NCBI GenBank assembly: GCA_002368865.1
Contig: DFDT01000216.1
Coordinates: 1-10,017 of the forward strand
Direction: 5' to 3'
From: Lachnospiraceae bacterium UBA3821
Lineage (GTDB): Bacteria > Bacillota > Clostridia > Lachnospirales > Lachnospiraceae
Length of the DNA: 10,017 nt
Shown: piece by piece, positions 1 to 5,450 of the stretch
Layout of the letters: the number at the start of each line of letters is the position of its first letter
Position numbering within the stretch: the first letter of the stretch is position 1
Translations under genes and position numbers: made by a program
Notes under the pieces: generated by a model
Database searches by the model: none
What the model was told of the DNA's origin: nothing
What the model saw: the letters and a program-made list of their open reading frames with translations, nothing else

Positions 1-375
1 CAACTATTATTATACAGGATCAGAATTTGCGAAAAACTATTGACAGTATCTGATGTAAACCCTGGCACCTTTTACAACTGGATCAGCCGCCTGCGAAAAA
101 GAGGCTACTCGATCCCTGCGGCAAACAAGGAAATAAGCGCTCCGTTCGAAAACCGCCAGGATGTTGTACGGGTTGACCTAATACCCGATCATTCAGACCT
201 CTTGCCTGCTTCGACGCGGAACTGTTCATCAAATCAGGCGGCAAATGATGCTTCGGCACCGGCCTTGGAAGTATCCGTCGGCAATGCCACAATAAGACTG
301 TTCCGCAATGCGGATGTGGAACTGGTCGAAACCGTGCTCCGACACGCACTGAGAGGTGCCGCCTATGCTGGGTGA
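1..375 (+). CDS. tnpA: IS66 family accessory protein TnpA (Orf1), 5' end outside window
   Basis: The frame is open from base 1 to the TGA at 373-375, giving 124 residues in the window and continuing upstream. A TTG at 40 could start it, but it is not needed and would remove part of the helix-turn-helix. The visible signature is NPGTFYNWISRLRK (bases 58-99), the recognition-helix region of IS66 Orf1 proteins, followed by a variable, polar linker. The C-terminal block LEVSVGNATIRLFRNADVEL is the usual short beta-rich tail of the family. TnpA is required with TnpB and TnpC for IS66 transposition, and its role is thought to be DNA binding. The stop overlaps the tnpB start, which is normal for these elements. 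With tnpB and tnpC gone, any product is likely without function. Confidence 0.75.
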   Translation, partial: QLLLYRIRICEKLLTVSDVNPGTFYNWISRLRKRGYSIPAANKEISAPFENRQDVVRVDLIPDHSDLLPASTRNCSSNQAANDASAPALEVSVGNATIRLFRNADVELVETVLRHALRGAAYAG

Positions 376-421
376 CATTTCTTCTGCTACAAGCATCTAC
401 ATCATCACAGGGTATACTGAT
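365..421 (+). pseudogene. tnpB: IS66 TnpB (Orf2) remnant, first 19 codons only
   Basis: The ATG at 365 overlaps the tnpA stop (TGA at 373-375) and is preceded by GAGAGG at suitable distance, the standard translational-coupling layout of IS66. The 19 residues MLGDISSATSIYIITGYTD match the conserved TnpB start. In intact copies GYTD is followed by MRKSIDGL-like sequence. Here the following codons read YPRRII and have no TnpB character. The open frame runs on to 739, but only by reading antisense through the ParB-like gene, so the extension is not a real gene. The break falls at or just after base 421. Confidence 0.72.
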
Positions 422-449
422 TATCCGAGAAGAATTATTATTCGAGAAG
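421..449. repeat. Imperfect 12-bp direct repeat next to the IS end
   Basis: TTATCCGAGAAG at 421-432 and TTATTCGAGAAG at 438-449 match at 11 of 12 positions with a 17-bp period. They fill most of the space between the tnpB remnant and the proposed terminus at 455. They may be subterminal transposase-binding repeats of the IS end, or the scar of the deletion. I cannot tell which. Confidence 0.5.
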
Positions 450-1100
450 GCTTACAGTATTTATCCTGCCCATGTCTATGGATTGAAAAATTAGTTTCTG
501 ATATTTCTCCGGCAAAAAGGAAATCTCAACCCCTGCCATTAAAGGTATATTTCCGGTGTCTACAAGCCCCATCAAGCGATTATCCAACCTTGAGAGCCAA
601 ATATATCTCTGAATCGTTTTCTCGCCCTCTCCGAGCGATTCTGATAGGTTTTCAAGGGTTTTACCTCCACCCTTGCCTTGATGTTTCAATGCTTCAAACT
701 TCATGGCATAGGAATACGCCTTTTCAGACGGCAAAATAACCTCTCTGTGCAAGTTAGAATCCACCATAATAATCGTTGCTTCATCATCGCTGTATTCCAT
801 AACCCGAACCGGCATTTCCGTAAGCCCTGCCAACTCACAGGCTCTACGCCGCCTGTGACCGGATATAATCTCATAGCCGCCCTTTTTCCTTGGGCGAACA
901 ATCCCCTGCTCTAATACGCCTTGTTCTTTGATACTATCGACCAAATCTTTAAGTTGTTCGTCAACCACATGGAACGGGTGGTTCTTGAGCTCATGCAACT
1001 CTGATAGGGCTACTTTGATTGCCGGAACTTCATCGGTATTGTTGTTGAAAATATCATCAAATCCCGACATACTTACATTACTTAAATCTATTTTATTCAT
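438..1100 (-). CDS. parB: ParB/Spo0J-like partition protein, C-terminally truncated at an IS66 end
   Basis: A 220-residue ParB N-domain protein. It has the conserved region around residues 38-125, including GHRRRR at 81-86 (the GERR-type nucleotide box) and SNLHRE at 115-120. A helix-turn-helix region follows at about 152-172 (LSESLGEGEKTIQRYIWLSR). The ATG at 1100 is preferred over an in-frame TTG at 1106 because GGAGG lies 9 nt upstream of the ATG and too close to the TTG. The ATG overlaps the last 8 bases of parA (ATGAATAA), so the two are translationally coupled. Homologues continue past residue 215, but here the frame reads VSLLE and stops; those five codons come from DNA I assign to the IS66 terminus. 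The dimerisation C-domain is missing. The family loads onto parS-like DNA and works with ParA. The G-H-R-R variant and Ser in place of the usual Glu before the box III Asn suggest an element-borne subtype. Function is probably impaired. Confidence 0.85.
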   Translation of the reverse strand: MNKIDLSNVSMSGFDDIFNNNTDEVPAIKVALSELHELKNHPFHVVDEQLKDLVDSIKEQGVLEQGIVRPRKKGGYEIISGHRRRRACELAGLTEMPVRVMEYSDDEATIIMVDSNLHREVILPSEKAYSYAMKFEALKHQGKGGGKTLENLSESLGEGEKTIQRYIWLSRLDNRLMGLVDTGNIPLMAGVEISFLPEKYQKLIFQSIDMGRINTVSLLE

Positions 1101-1887
1101 TTGCAAGCACCTCCGTTGTAAGGTTATGATAACTGTCTGCCAGTTTTCCCTTTGGATCGTACTTATAAATGCTTACACCCGAATTAGATACTTCCGCACC
1201 TTTTACGGAAAGCGGAATTATACTATCAAAGATCTTCACTCTCTTGCCGAAAAGATTGTGTAGTAAATTCATAAACTCACGGTCATTATTACGCCGTACA
1301 TCTACTTGCGTGAATACAATGCCTTCGATCGACAGTCGTGGGTTGAAACACCACTTATTTTTCACATTTTTGATTGTATTCATAAGTTGTTCCAAACCTT
1401 TCACATTGAGCAAGTCCGGTTTAACCGGTATCAGAACGCTGTCTGCGCACGCAAAGGCATTTAATGGCAGAATTTGAAGTGACGGCATACAGTCAATGAG
1501 GATATAATCATATTTTTCTCTCATGTTCTCTACATAATACCGCATCACCAGTTCCCTAGCCGTTGCCCCGGTCAATCGCAACTCAATATCACACGTAGTA
1601 ATGTTGCAGGGCATAAGGTCAACACCCTCTTCGTGGTGGTATATACCCTCTTCAAAGTCTATCTCGTCCTCTTTGTCATTCATGATCTTCTCAAAGATGT
1701 TAGAGAGGGAGTATGAGAGCATATCTTGTCTACCAATGCCGAGACTGATTGAAAGAGAACCTTGCGGATCAGCATCAATAAGCAGCACCCTTTTACCCTC
1801 TTTTGCCATTCCAAAACCTAAACTGGCCGTTGTGGTGGTCTTTCCCGCCCCACCTTTCTGATTTGCGATTGCAATTACTTTTGACAT
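1093..1887 (-). CDS. parA: ParA/Soj family partition ATPase
   Basis: A complete 264-residue deviant Walker ATPase. The Walker A motif KGGAGKTT is at residues 11-18 with the signature lysine at 11. Walker A' is LLIDADPQG at 35-43, and Walker B is ILIDCMPS at 129-136. No N-terminal DNA-binding extension is present, so it is the short Soj-like type. ParA dimers bind nonspecific DNA in the ATP form and are released by ParB, moving plasmids, integrative elements or chromosome origins. The start is fixed by GGAGG 7 nt upstream. It lies 16 bp after the small upstream gene and overlaps parB by 8 bp, so all three form an operon. The chromosomal Soj normally sits near the replication origin with gidB/trmE genes. 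Its absence of such neighbours, plus the IS and the AT-richer sequence, points to a mobile-element partition system. Confidence 0.93.
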   Translation of the reverse strand: MSKVIAIANQKGGAGKTTTTASLGFGMAKEGKRVLLIDADPQGSLSISLGIGRQDMLSYSLSNIFEKIMNDKEDEIDFEEGIYHHEEGVDLMPCNITTCDIELRLTGATARELVMRYYVENMREKYDYILIDCMPSLQILPLNAFACADSVLIPVKPDLLNVKGLEQLMNTIKNVKNKWCFNPRLSIEGIVFTQVDVRRNNDREFMNLLHNLFGKRVKIFDSIIPLSVKGAEVSNSGVSIYKYDPKGKLADSYHNLTTEVLANE

Positions 1888-1903
1888 TCGTTTGTCCTCC
1901 TGC

Positions 1904-2104
1904 TTAAATTTTCTTTTTCTTGGGCTTTTGCGGTCTAAAAACTTCTCTCACCTTGAAATGACGGCGATATTTGCCCTTGTCCGTTCCGTCTGTTATAGGG
2001 AATATTTCAGACGGATCTTCTACATTCACATAATCTTTGCTGTTTTCCAGTTTTCTCGTGAAATGCAGAATTTCTTTTGTGCTACCGATTGCTCTGATCT
2101 TCAT
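1904..2104 (-). CDS. Small uncharacterised protein (DUF3970-like), first gene of the par operon
   Basis: A 66-residue protein with no signal peptide or membrane segment. The N-terminal part (MKIRAIGSTKEILHFTRKLE) has the alternating hydrophobic strand-then-helix look of short DUF3970-type proteins, and I give that only as a resemblance. The C-terminus is strongly basic (RPQKPKKKKI), which would suit nucleic-acid contact. Translation start is supported by GGAGG 5 nt upstream of the ATG. It is 16 bp upstream of parA and 27 bp downstream of a perfect palindrome, so it is the first gene behind a likely operator. No function can be assigned. It could be an accessory or autoregulatory part of the partition cassette. 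Confidence 0.65.
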   Translation of the reverse strand: MKIRAIGSTKEILHFTRKLENSKDYVNVEDPSEIFPITDGTDKGKYRRHFKVREVFRPQKPKKKKI

Positions 2105-2130
2105 TTCTTCCTCCTCTCTTTCGTATTTGC

Positions 2131-2151
2131 TTTAGGACAAATTGTCCTAAA
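2131..2151. promoter_or_regulatory. Perfect palindrome, candidate operator of the par operon
   Basis: Two arms of 10 bp (TTTAGGACAA and its exact complement TTGTCCTAAA) flank a single central base. The palindrome ends 27 bp before the ATG of the 66-residue gene, where a repressor or autoregulator would sit. I could not find a convincing -35/-10 pair beside it. No run of U follows in either direction, so it does not look like a terminator. The binding protein is unknown; ParB or a regulator encoded elsewhere on the element are possibilities. Confidence 0.6.
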
Positions 2152-2173
2152 GTGGATTTTTGACCTTAAACGC

Positions 2174-2212
2174 AAAAAGGACACCTCTTGAATTTCTCCA
2201 AAAGGTGTCCTT
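2174..2212 (-). terminator. Rho-independent terminator-like hairpin on the minus strand
   Basis: AAGGACACCT (2177-2186) is perfectly complementary to AGGTGTCCTT (2203-2212), a 10-bp stem with a 16-nt loop. On the minus strand the stem is followed directly by a run of five T (complement of 2174-2178, partly within the stem). It would stop transcripts coming from lysS before they enter the par operon. The long loop is unusual. The stem reuses the AGGACA/TGTCCT half-sites of the nearby palindrome, so a protein-binding role is an alternative. Confidence 0.6.
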
Positions 2213-2243
2213 ATCGGTACATTTCCTATACATTTAAGTTGGC

Positions 2244-2280
2244 TTACTCTTTATTATGCCACATTATTCTTTATTATGCC
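2244..2280. repeat. Tandem 17-bp direct repeat, 20-bp period
   Basis: TTACTCTTTATTATGCC (2244-2260) and TTATTCTTTATTATGCC (2264-2280) match at 16 of 17 positions, separated by ACA. They lie in the gene-free border region. Closely spaced short repeats like this are typical of recombinase arm-binding or origin iteron sites, but nothing in the window identifies the protein. Confidence 0.65.
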
Positions 2281-2289
2281 CCTCAAAAA

Positions 2290-2309
2290 AGTTGCACTTG
2301 AGTTGCACC
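2290..2309. repeat. Short direct repeat AGTTGCAC, 11-bp period
   Basis: AGTTGCACT at 2290-2298 and AGTTGCACC at 2301-2309 match at 8 of 9 positions and repeat about one helical turn apart. They sit 10 bp from the other repeat pair and 44 bp past the lysS stop. The helical phasing suggests that a protein binds on one face of the DNA, for example an integrase arm domain. This is inference. Confidence 0.5.
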
Positions 2310-2328
2310 TGTGCGATTTCATTTGTGC

Positions 2329-2353
2329 AAAAACCTTGAATTTCCGGGCTTTT
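2329..2353 (-). terminator. Weak hairpin immediately after lysS, possible terminator
   Basis: On the minus strand, directly after the lysS stop codon, AAAAGCC can pair with GGTTTTT (seven pairs, one of them G-U) around an 11-nt loop, ending in a T run. The stem is A/T-rich and weak. It may be a poor terminator or what remains of a better one after an insertion event. Confidence 0.35.
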
Positions 2354-3868
2354 TCAGTCTATGGTGCGCATCGTCGGGAACAGCAGCACATCCCTGATCG
2401 CCGCGGAGTCGGTCAGCAGCATCACCAATCTGTCAATTCCATAGCCGATACCACCTGTGGGCGGCATACCGATCTCCAGCGCATTTAAGAAGTCCTCATC
2501 CGTATGGTTGGCCTCCTCATCGCCCGCCGCAAATGCCGCATCCTGTGCCGCAAAACGTTCTCTCTGGTCGATGGGATCGTTCAGCTCGGAGTAGGCGTTG
2601 CACATCTCCCAGGTGTTGATGAACAGCTCAAAGCGCTCCACCTTGTCGGGATCGCCGGGCTTCTTCTTGGTCAAAGGGGAGATTGCCAACGGATGATCCA
2701 TGATAAAGGTCGGCTGGATCAGCTCCTTCTCGCAGAACTCCTCGAAGAAGAGGTTGATGATATCGCCCTTGGTGTGGCGCTCCTCAAACTCAATGTGGCG
2801 CTCCTTGGCCAGTGCCTTTGCCTCCTCATCGGTAGCTACGGTGTCAAAATCCACACCTGCGTATTTCTTGATGGCATCATTCATGGTAAGGCGTTCAAAG
2901 GGCTTGCCCAGATCAATCTCGATGCCGTTGTATGTGATCTTCGTGGTCCCGCACACCTTCTCAGCCAGGTAGCGGAACATGCTCTCCGTGAGCTCCATCA
3001 TGCCCTCGTAGTCGGTATATGCCTGATACAGCTCCATCAGAGTAAACTCCGGGTTGTGACGGGTATCCACGCCTTCGTTTCGGAACACGCGTCCAATCTC
3101 ATACACTCTCTCCAGTCCGCCCACGATCAGTCTCTTTAAATAAAGCTCCAGAGAAATGCGCAGCTTCACATCCTCGTCCAGCGCATTGTAATGGGTCTCA
3201 AAGGGTCTCGCCGCAGCGCCGCCCGCGTTGGATACCAACATCGGCGTCTCCACCTCCATGAAGTTCCGTCCGTCCAGGAAATTACGGATCTCCTTGATAA
3301 TCTGGCTTCTCTTGATGAAGGTCTCCCTTACCTCAGGATTCACGATCAGATCCGTGTAGCGCTGACGATACCGGATGTCGGTATTGGTCAGGCCGTGGAA
3401 TTTCTCCGGAAGAATCTGCAGACTCTTGGTGAGCAGCGTCACTTTCGCCGCATGCACGGAAATCTCACCGGTCTTGGTCTTGAACACCTCGCCCTCGATT
3501 CCCACGATATCGCCCACATCATACTTTTTAAAATCAGCATAGGGCTCCTCGCCGATGCTGTCTCTCGCCACATAGCACTGAATGTTGCCGGGAAGATCCT
3601 GCACGTTGCAGAAGGAAACCTTACCCATGATACGCTTGGACATCATGCGTCCGGCAATGCGGACCGTCTTGCCCTCAAGCTCCTCAAAGCGATCCTTGAT
3701 ATCGGTGCTGTGATGGGTCACGTCATATTTGGTGATCTGAAAAGGGTCCTTGCCTGCTTCCTGCAGAGCTGCCAGTTTCTCGCGGCGCACCTTTAAAAGC
3801 TGGTTGATATCCTGCTCCTGTGTGTTTGTCCCTTTTGCCTGTCCGTTATTGTTCTGCTGTTCTGCCAC
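2354..3868 (-). CDS. lysS: Lysyl-tRNA synthetase, class II
   Basis: Charges tRNA-Lys with lysine using ATP, in the cytoplasm. The 504 residues are full length for bacterial class II LysRS. An N-terminal OB-fold anticodon-binding domain (about 66-150, starting [11 protein letters not shown]) is followed by the catalytic domain. Motif 1 is around 183-210 (ending FMEVETPML). Motif 2 is near 258-281, with RVFRNEG and [12 protein letters not shown]. Motif 3 is near 472-485 ([14 protein letters not shown]), with its invariant Arg. The discriminating stretch NAYSELNDP is present. The start is GTG at 3868, supported by AAGGAG 9 nt upstream. It follows greA by only 19 bp, and both are probably transcribed from the greA promoter. 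It ends beside the repeat-rich border of the mobile block, but its C-terminus ([10 protein letters not shown]) looks intact. Confidence 0.98.
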   Translation of the reverse strand: MAEQQNNNGQAKGTNTQEQDINQLLKVRREKLAALQEAGKDPFQITKYDVTHHSTDIKDRFEELEGKTVRIAGRMMSKRIMGKVSFCNVQDLPGNIQCYVARDSIGEEPYADFKKYDVGDIVGIEGEVFKTKTGEISVHAAKVTLLTKSLQILPEKFHGLTNTDIRYRQRYTDLIVNPEVRETFIKRSQIIKEIRNFLDGRNFMEVETPMLVSNAGGAAARPFETHYNALDEDVKLRISLELYLKRLIVGGLERVYEIGRVFRNEGVDTRHNPEFTLMELYQAYTDYEGMMELTESMFRYLAEKVCGTTKITYNGIEIDLGKPFERLTMNDAIKKYAGVDFDTVATDEEAKALAKERHIEFEERHTKGDIINLFFEEFCEKELIQPTFIMDHPLAISPLTKKKPGDPDKVERFELFINTWEMCNAYSELNDPIDQRERFAAQDAAFAAGDEEANHTDEDFLNALEIGMPPTGGIGYGIDRLVMLLTDSAAIRDVLLFPTMRTID

Positions 3869-3887
3869 GTTTCGTATCTCCTTTTTC

Positions 3888-4370
3888 TTACTTACTTCTC
3901 TGTATCTCCAAAATCTTATAAGCGAACGTACCTGCCGGAGTCTCTACCTCTACGGTGTCATTGGTCCTCTTTCCCAGCAACGCCTTGCCCACAGGGCTCT
4001 CATTGGAAATCTTGCCCTTTAAGCTGTTGGCCTCAGTGGAACCCACAATCTTGTACTCCAGTTCCTCGCTGTACTCCAGATCCAGGATGCGCACCTTACA
4101 ACCGATATTGATCTTGTCCAGATCAACCTCGTCCTCAACCACAACCTCGGCATTTTTCAGGATCTTCTCAAGCTCCTCAATCCTCGCCTCGATGTCCCTC
4201 TGCTCGTCCTTTGCTGCGTCATACTCTGCATTCTCGGAAAGGTCGCCCTGCTCTCTGGCTTCCTTAATCTTCTGTGCAACCTCCTGACGCTTCACTACCT
4301 TCAGTTCGTGCAGCTCATCCTCATACTTTCTGAGTCCTTCATAGGTTAAAATATTTTTTTTCTCCTGCAT
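3888..4370 (-). CDS. greA: Transcription elongation factor GreA
   Basis: Rescues backtracked RNA polymerase by stimulating cleavage of the RNA 3' end through the secondary channel. The 160 residues match the usual GreA length of about 158. An N-terminal antiparallel coiled coil covers about 10-77 and carries the tip signature [16 protein letters not shown] (42-57), including the acidic residues Asp43 and Glu46 that help hold the catalytic metal. The C-terminal FKBP-like domain ends with [21 protein letters not shown] (around residues 125-145). The ATG at 4370 has AAGGA about 6 nt upstream. It is the first gene of a greA-lysS pair with a consensus promoter just upstream, an arrangement common in Firmicutes. 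Confidence 0.98.
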   Translation of the reverse strand: MQEKKNILTYEGLRKYEDELHELKVVKRQEVAQKIKEAREQGDLSENAEYDAAKDEQRDIEARIEELEKILKNAEVVVEDEVDLDKINIGCKVRILDLEYSEELEYKIVGSTEANSLKGKISNESPVGKALLGKRTNDTVEVETPAGTFAYKILEIQRSK

Positions 4371-4404
4371 GACGTGTCCTTTCTGTTTCTATGGTAGAAA
4401 TCAT

Positions 4405-4418
4405 TTTAGTCAACTAAA
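4405..4418. promoter_or_regulatory. Short palindrome at the predicted greA transcription start
   Basis: Six-base arms TTTAGT and ACTAAA flank two central bases. The dyad spans the start site predicted about 7 nt downstream of the -10 box (near 4413). It could be an operator or a 5' hairpin of the mRNA, or chance in an AT-rich stretch. Confidence 0.35.
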
Positions 4419-4419
4419 G

Positions 4420-4448
4420 ATTATATCTGTTTTAAATCATAGTGTCAA
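4420..4448 (-). promoter_or_regulatory. Consensus sigma-A promoter for greA-lysS
   Basis: On the minus strand, TTGACA (4448-4443) and TATAAT (4425-4420) are both perfect consensus hexamers with the optimal 17-bp spacer. Transcription should start near 4413, giving a leader of about 43 nt to the greA ATG. The -35 box lies inside the last codons of the upstream 315-residue gene, so that gene and the promoter overlap. Confidence 0.88.
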
Positions 4449-5379
4449 GAACCGTAGCTGTTTTCTTTTGGGGATTTCTTTTAGGGAAAGCTGCCGGGTG
4501 TTCCGCGATCGTCCGCAGCGATACGTATGCAACAGGCATCCTTCGCCCTTTGATCCGCTTCTCCTTCTCCTCCACGGCTCCCAGATCCAACCAGACACTG
4601 CCTGGCGCTAACGTAAGGGGAGGCACATATTTTTCTCCGGTAAAATCCAATAGATTCAGCGGCTCCGTCAAATATTTCCCGCTGATCCGCACGCGGGAAA
4701 AAACGGCACCCTCCGGCAGGAAACGCAGATCCACTGCCAGTCCGAACTCCTCATAGAGCCTTTCGGCAACGGTCTCCACCTGCGCTTTGTAGGTATAGTC
4801 CGGCACGATCCACAACAGGCTCTTCATCCGGGGAGCCAGCCGTTCCAACACCTGTCCGATGCATCCCACAGTGCCCAAAGCCAGAAAATGCTCCTGCCCG
4901 GCATAGGGCAACAATCGGTCGATCCATCGAAATTCCTGATAGGCCTGAAATTCCGGTATTGCGTTTCCAAGTGCCTGCGGCAGCCAAACACCGCCCTCCT
5001 CTTGAGCGATCCCCGTTTTGTCGCTTCCCGTTTTCCCCTGCAGGTGCTGCGCATATATGCAGGCGTTTTCGCCCCATCTGTCCAAAAGTGGGTCCAGACA
5101 AGCCCGGATCTGGTCTGCCAGCAGCTCTCTCTCTTTCCGGATCCTGCGCGCCCGCAATCTTGGGAAGCAATCCGCCAGGCATTGTAACGCGTTCCCCGAT
5201 CTCAGCCGCTGCAGCAGGTTTTCTGCCTCATATCGCCTCTCGCAAACCGTCAGATGCAGAACCTGAAAATCCTTTCCCATAGAAAACTGCTCCACGCGGA
5301 CGGGCTCCGACTGATCTGCCGCTCTGCTGCCTCTATTGATCTGTAATTCCCTATAAACCACATAAATGATCGTATCCAT
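4432..5379 (-). CDS. Uncharacterised protein, possibly restricted to Lachnospiraceae
   Basis: A 315-residue soluble protein that I do not recognise. It has no signal peptide or membrane helix. The N-terminal half is rich in Arg, Leu and Glu and helix-forming (for example YEAENLLQRLRSG and ARRIRKERELLADQIRACLDPLL). Around residues 160-230 it turns to an alternating strand/helix pattern (HFLALGTVGCIGQVLERLAP, then SLLWIVPDYTY and FGLAVDLRFLP), which suggests an alpha/beta fold. A late segment LLDFTGEKYVPP ... GSVWLDLGAVEEKEKRI looks well conserved in style. The start at 5379 is uncertain: no Shine-Dalgarno precedes it and a TATAAT lies only 5 nt upstream. Met34 at 5280 has GGAG 9 nt upstream and is a serious alternative. 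It sits between dusB (71 bp) and greA (61 bp), and its 3' end contains the greA -35 box. No function is proposed. Confidence 0.8.
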   Translation of the reverse strand: MDTIIYVVYRELQINRGSRAADQSEPVRVEQFSMGKDFQVLHLTVCERRYEAENLLQRLRSGNALQCLADCFPRLRARRIRKERELLADQIRACLDPLLDRWGENACIYAQHLQGKTGSDKTGIAQEEGGVWLPQALGNAIPEFQAYQEFRWIDRLLPYAGQEHFLALGTVGCIGQVLERLAPRMKSLLWIVPDYTYKAQVETVAERLYEEFGLAVDLRFLPEGAVFSRVRISGKYLTEPLNLLDFTGEKYVPPLTLAPGSVWLDLGAVEEKEKRIKGRRMPVAYVSLRTIAEHPAAFPKRNPQKKTATVLDTMI

Positions 5380-5380
5380 G

Positions 5381-5413
5381 CTGCATTATATGCAGAAATT
5401 TGGCAGATATGAA
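5381..5413 (-). promoter_or_regulatory. Possible promoter with overlapping palindrome before the uncharacterised gene
   Basis: On the minus strand a perfect TATAAT (5390-5385) lies 17 bp from TTCATA (5413-5408), a 4-of-6 match to the -35 consensus. The -10 box is inside a palindrome, CTGCAT-3 nt-ATGCAG (5381-5395), where a regulator could block polymerase. The predicted start would fall on the annotated ATG at about 5378. If real, translation would be leaderless or begin at the internal ATG at 5280. Confidence 0.45.
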
Positions 5414-5450
5414 AAATAACAGGAACAATCCGATCCGTGTAACCGCATCT

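Larger units (their letters stand above)
1..455 (+). mobile_element. IS66-family insertion sequence remnant, internally deleted; left end outside window
   Basis: The segment carries the 3' part of an IS66-type tnpA, the first 19 codons of tnpB in the usual overlapping arrangement, then only 34 bp before a putative terminus. That terminus reads GGCTTAC on the plus strand, so the end read inward is GTAAGCC; IS66-family ends are known to begin GTAA. Most of tnpB and all of tnpC (the DDE transposase) are absent, so the copy cannot move by itself. The terminus at 455 coincides with the point where the neighbouring ParB-like reading frame loses its expected sequence. The assignment of position 455 as the exact end is inference, because the left inverted repeat is outside the window. 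Confidence 0.7.
1..2280. mobile_element. Probable end of an integrative/conjugative or plasmid-derived element (extent inferred)
   Basis: The block has an IS66 remnant, a ParA-ParB cassette and a small lysine-tailed protein. It is visibly AT-richer than the housekeeping genes that begin with lysS at 2354. Par cassettes of this type are common in ICEs of gut Clostridia. No integrase, relaxase or conjugation gene is visible. The right border is placed loosely within 2152-2350, where repeats cluster; the left part runs beyond the window. Confidence 0.5.

Noticed and set aside
356..739. 127-residue plus-strand frame that begins like TnpB
   Set aside because: Only the first 19 codons from 365 are TnpB; the rest is antisense to the ParB-like gene and has no family character.
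1101..1106. TTG start for parB two codons upstream
   Set aside because: The GGAGG site is only 3 nt away from the TTG, but 9 nt from the ATG at 1100.
2131..2151. Palindrome as a terminator
   Set aside because: No T run follows on either strand and there is only one base between the arms, so a hairpin would not form a normal loop; an operator fits better.
2152..2353. tRNA gene as the integration target
   Set aside because: I searched this gap by eye for a cloverleaf and a TTCGA-type T-loop and found none.
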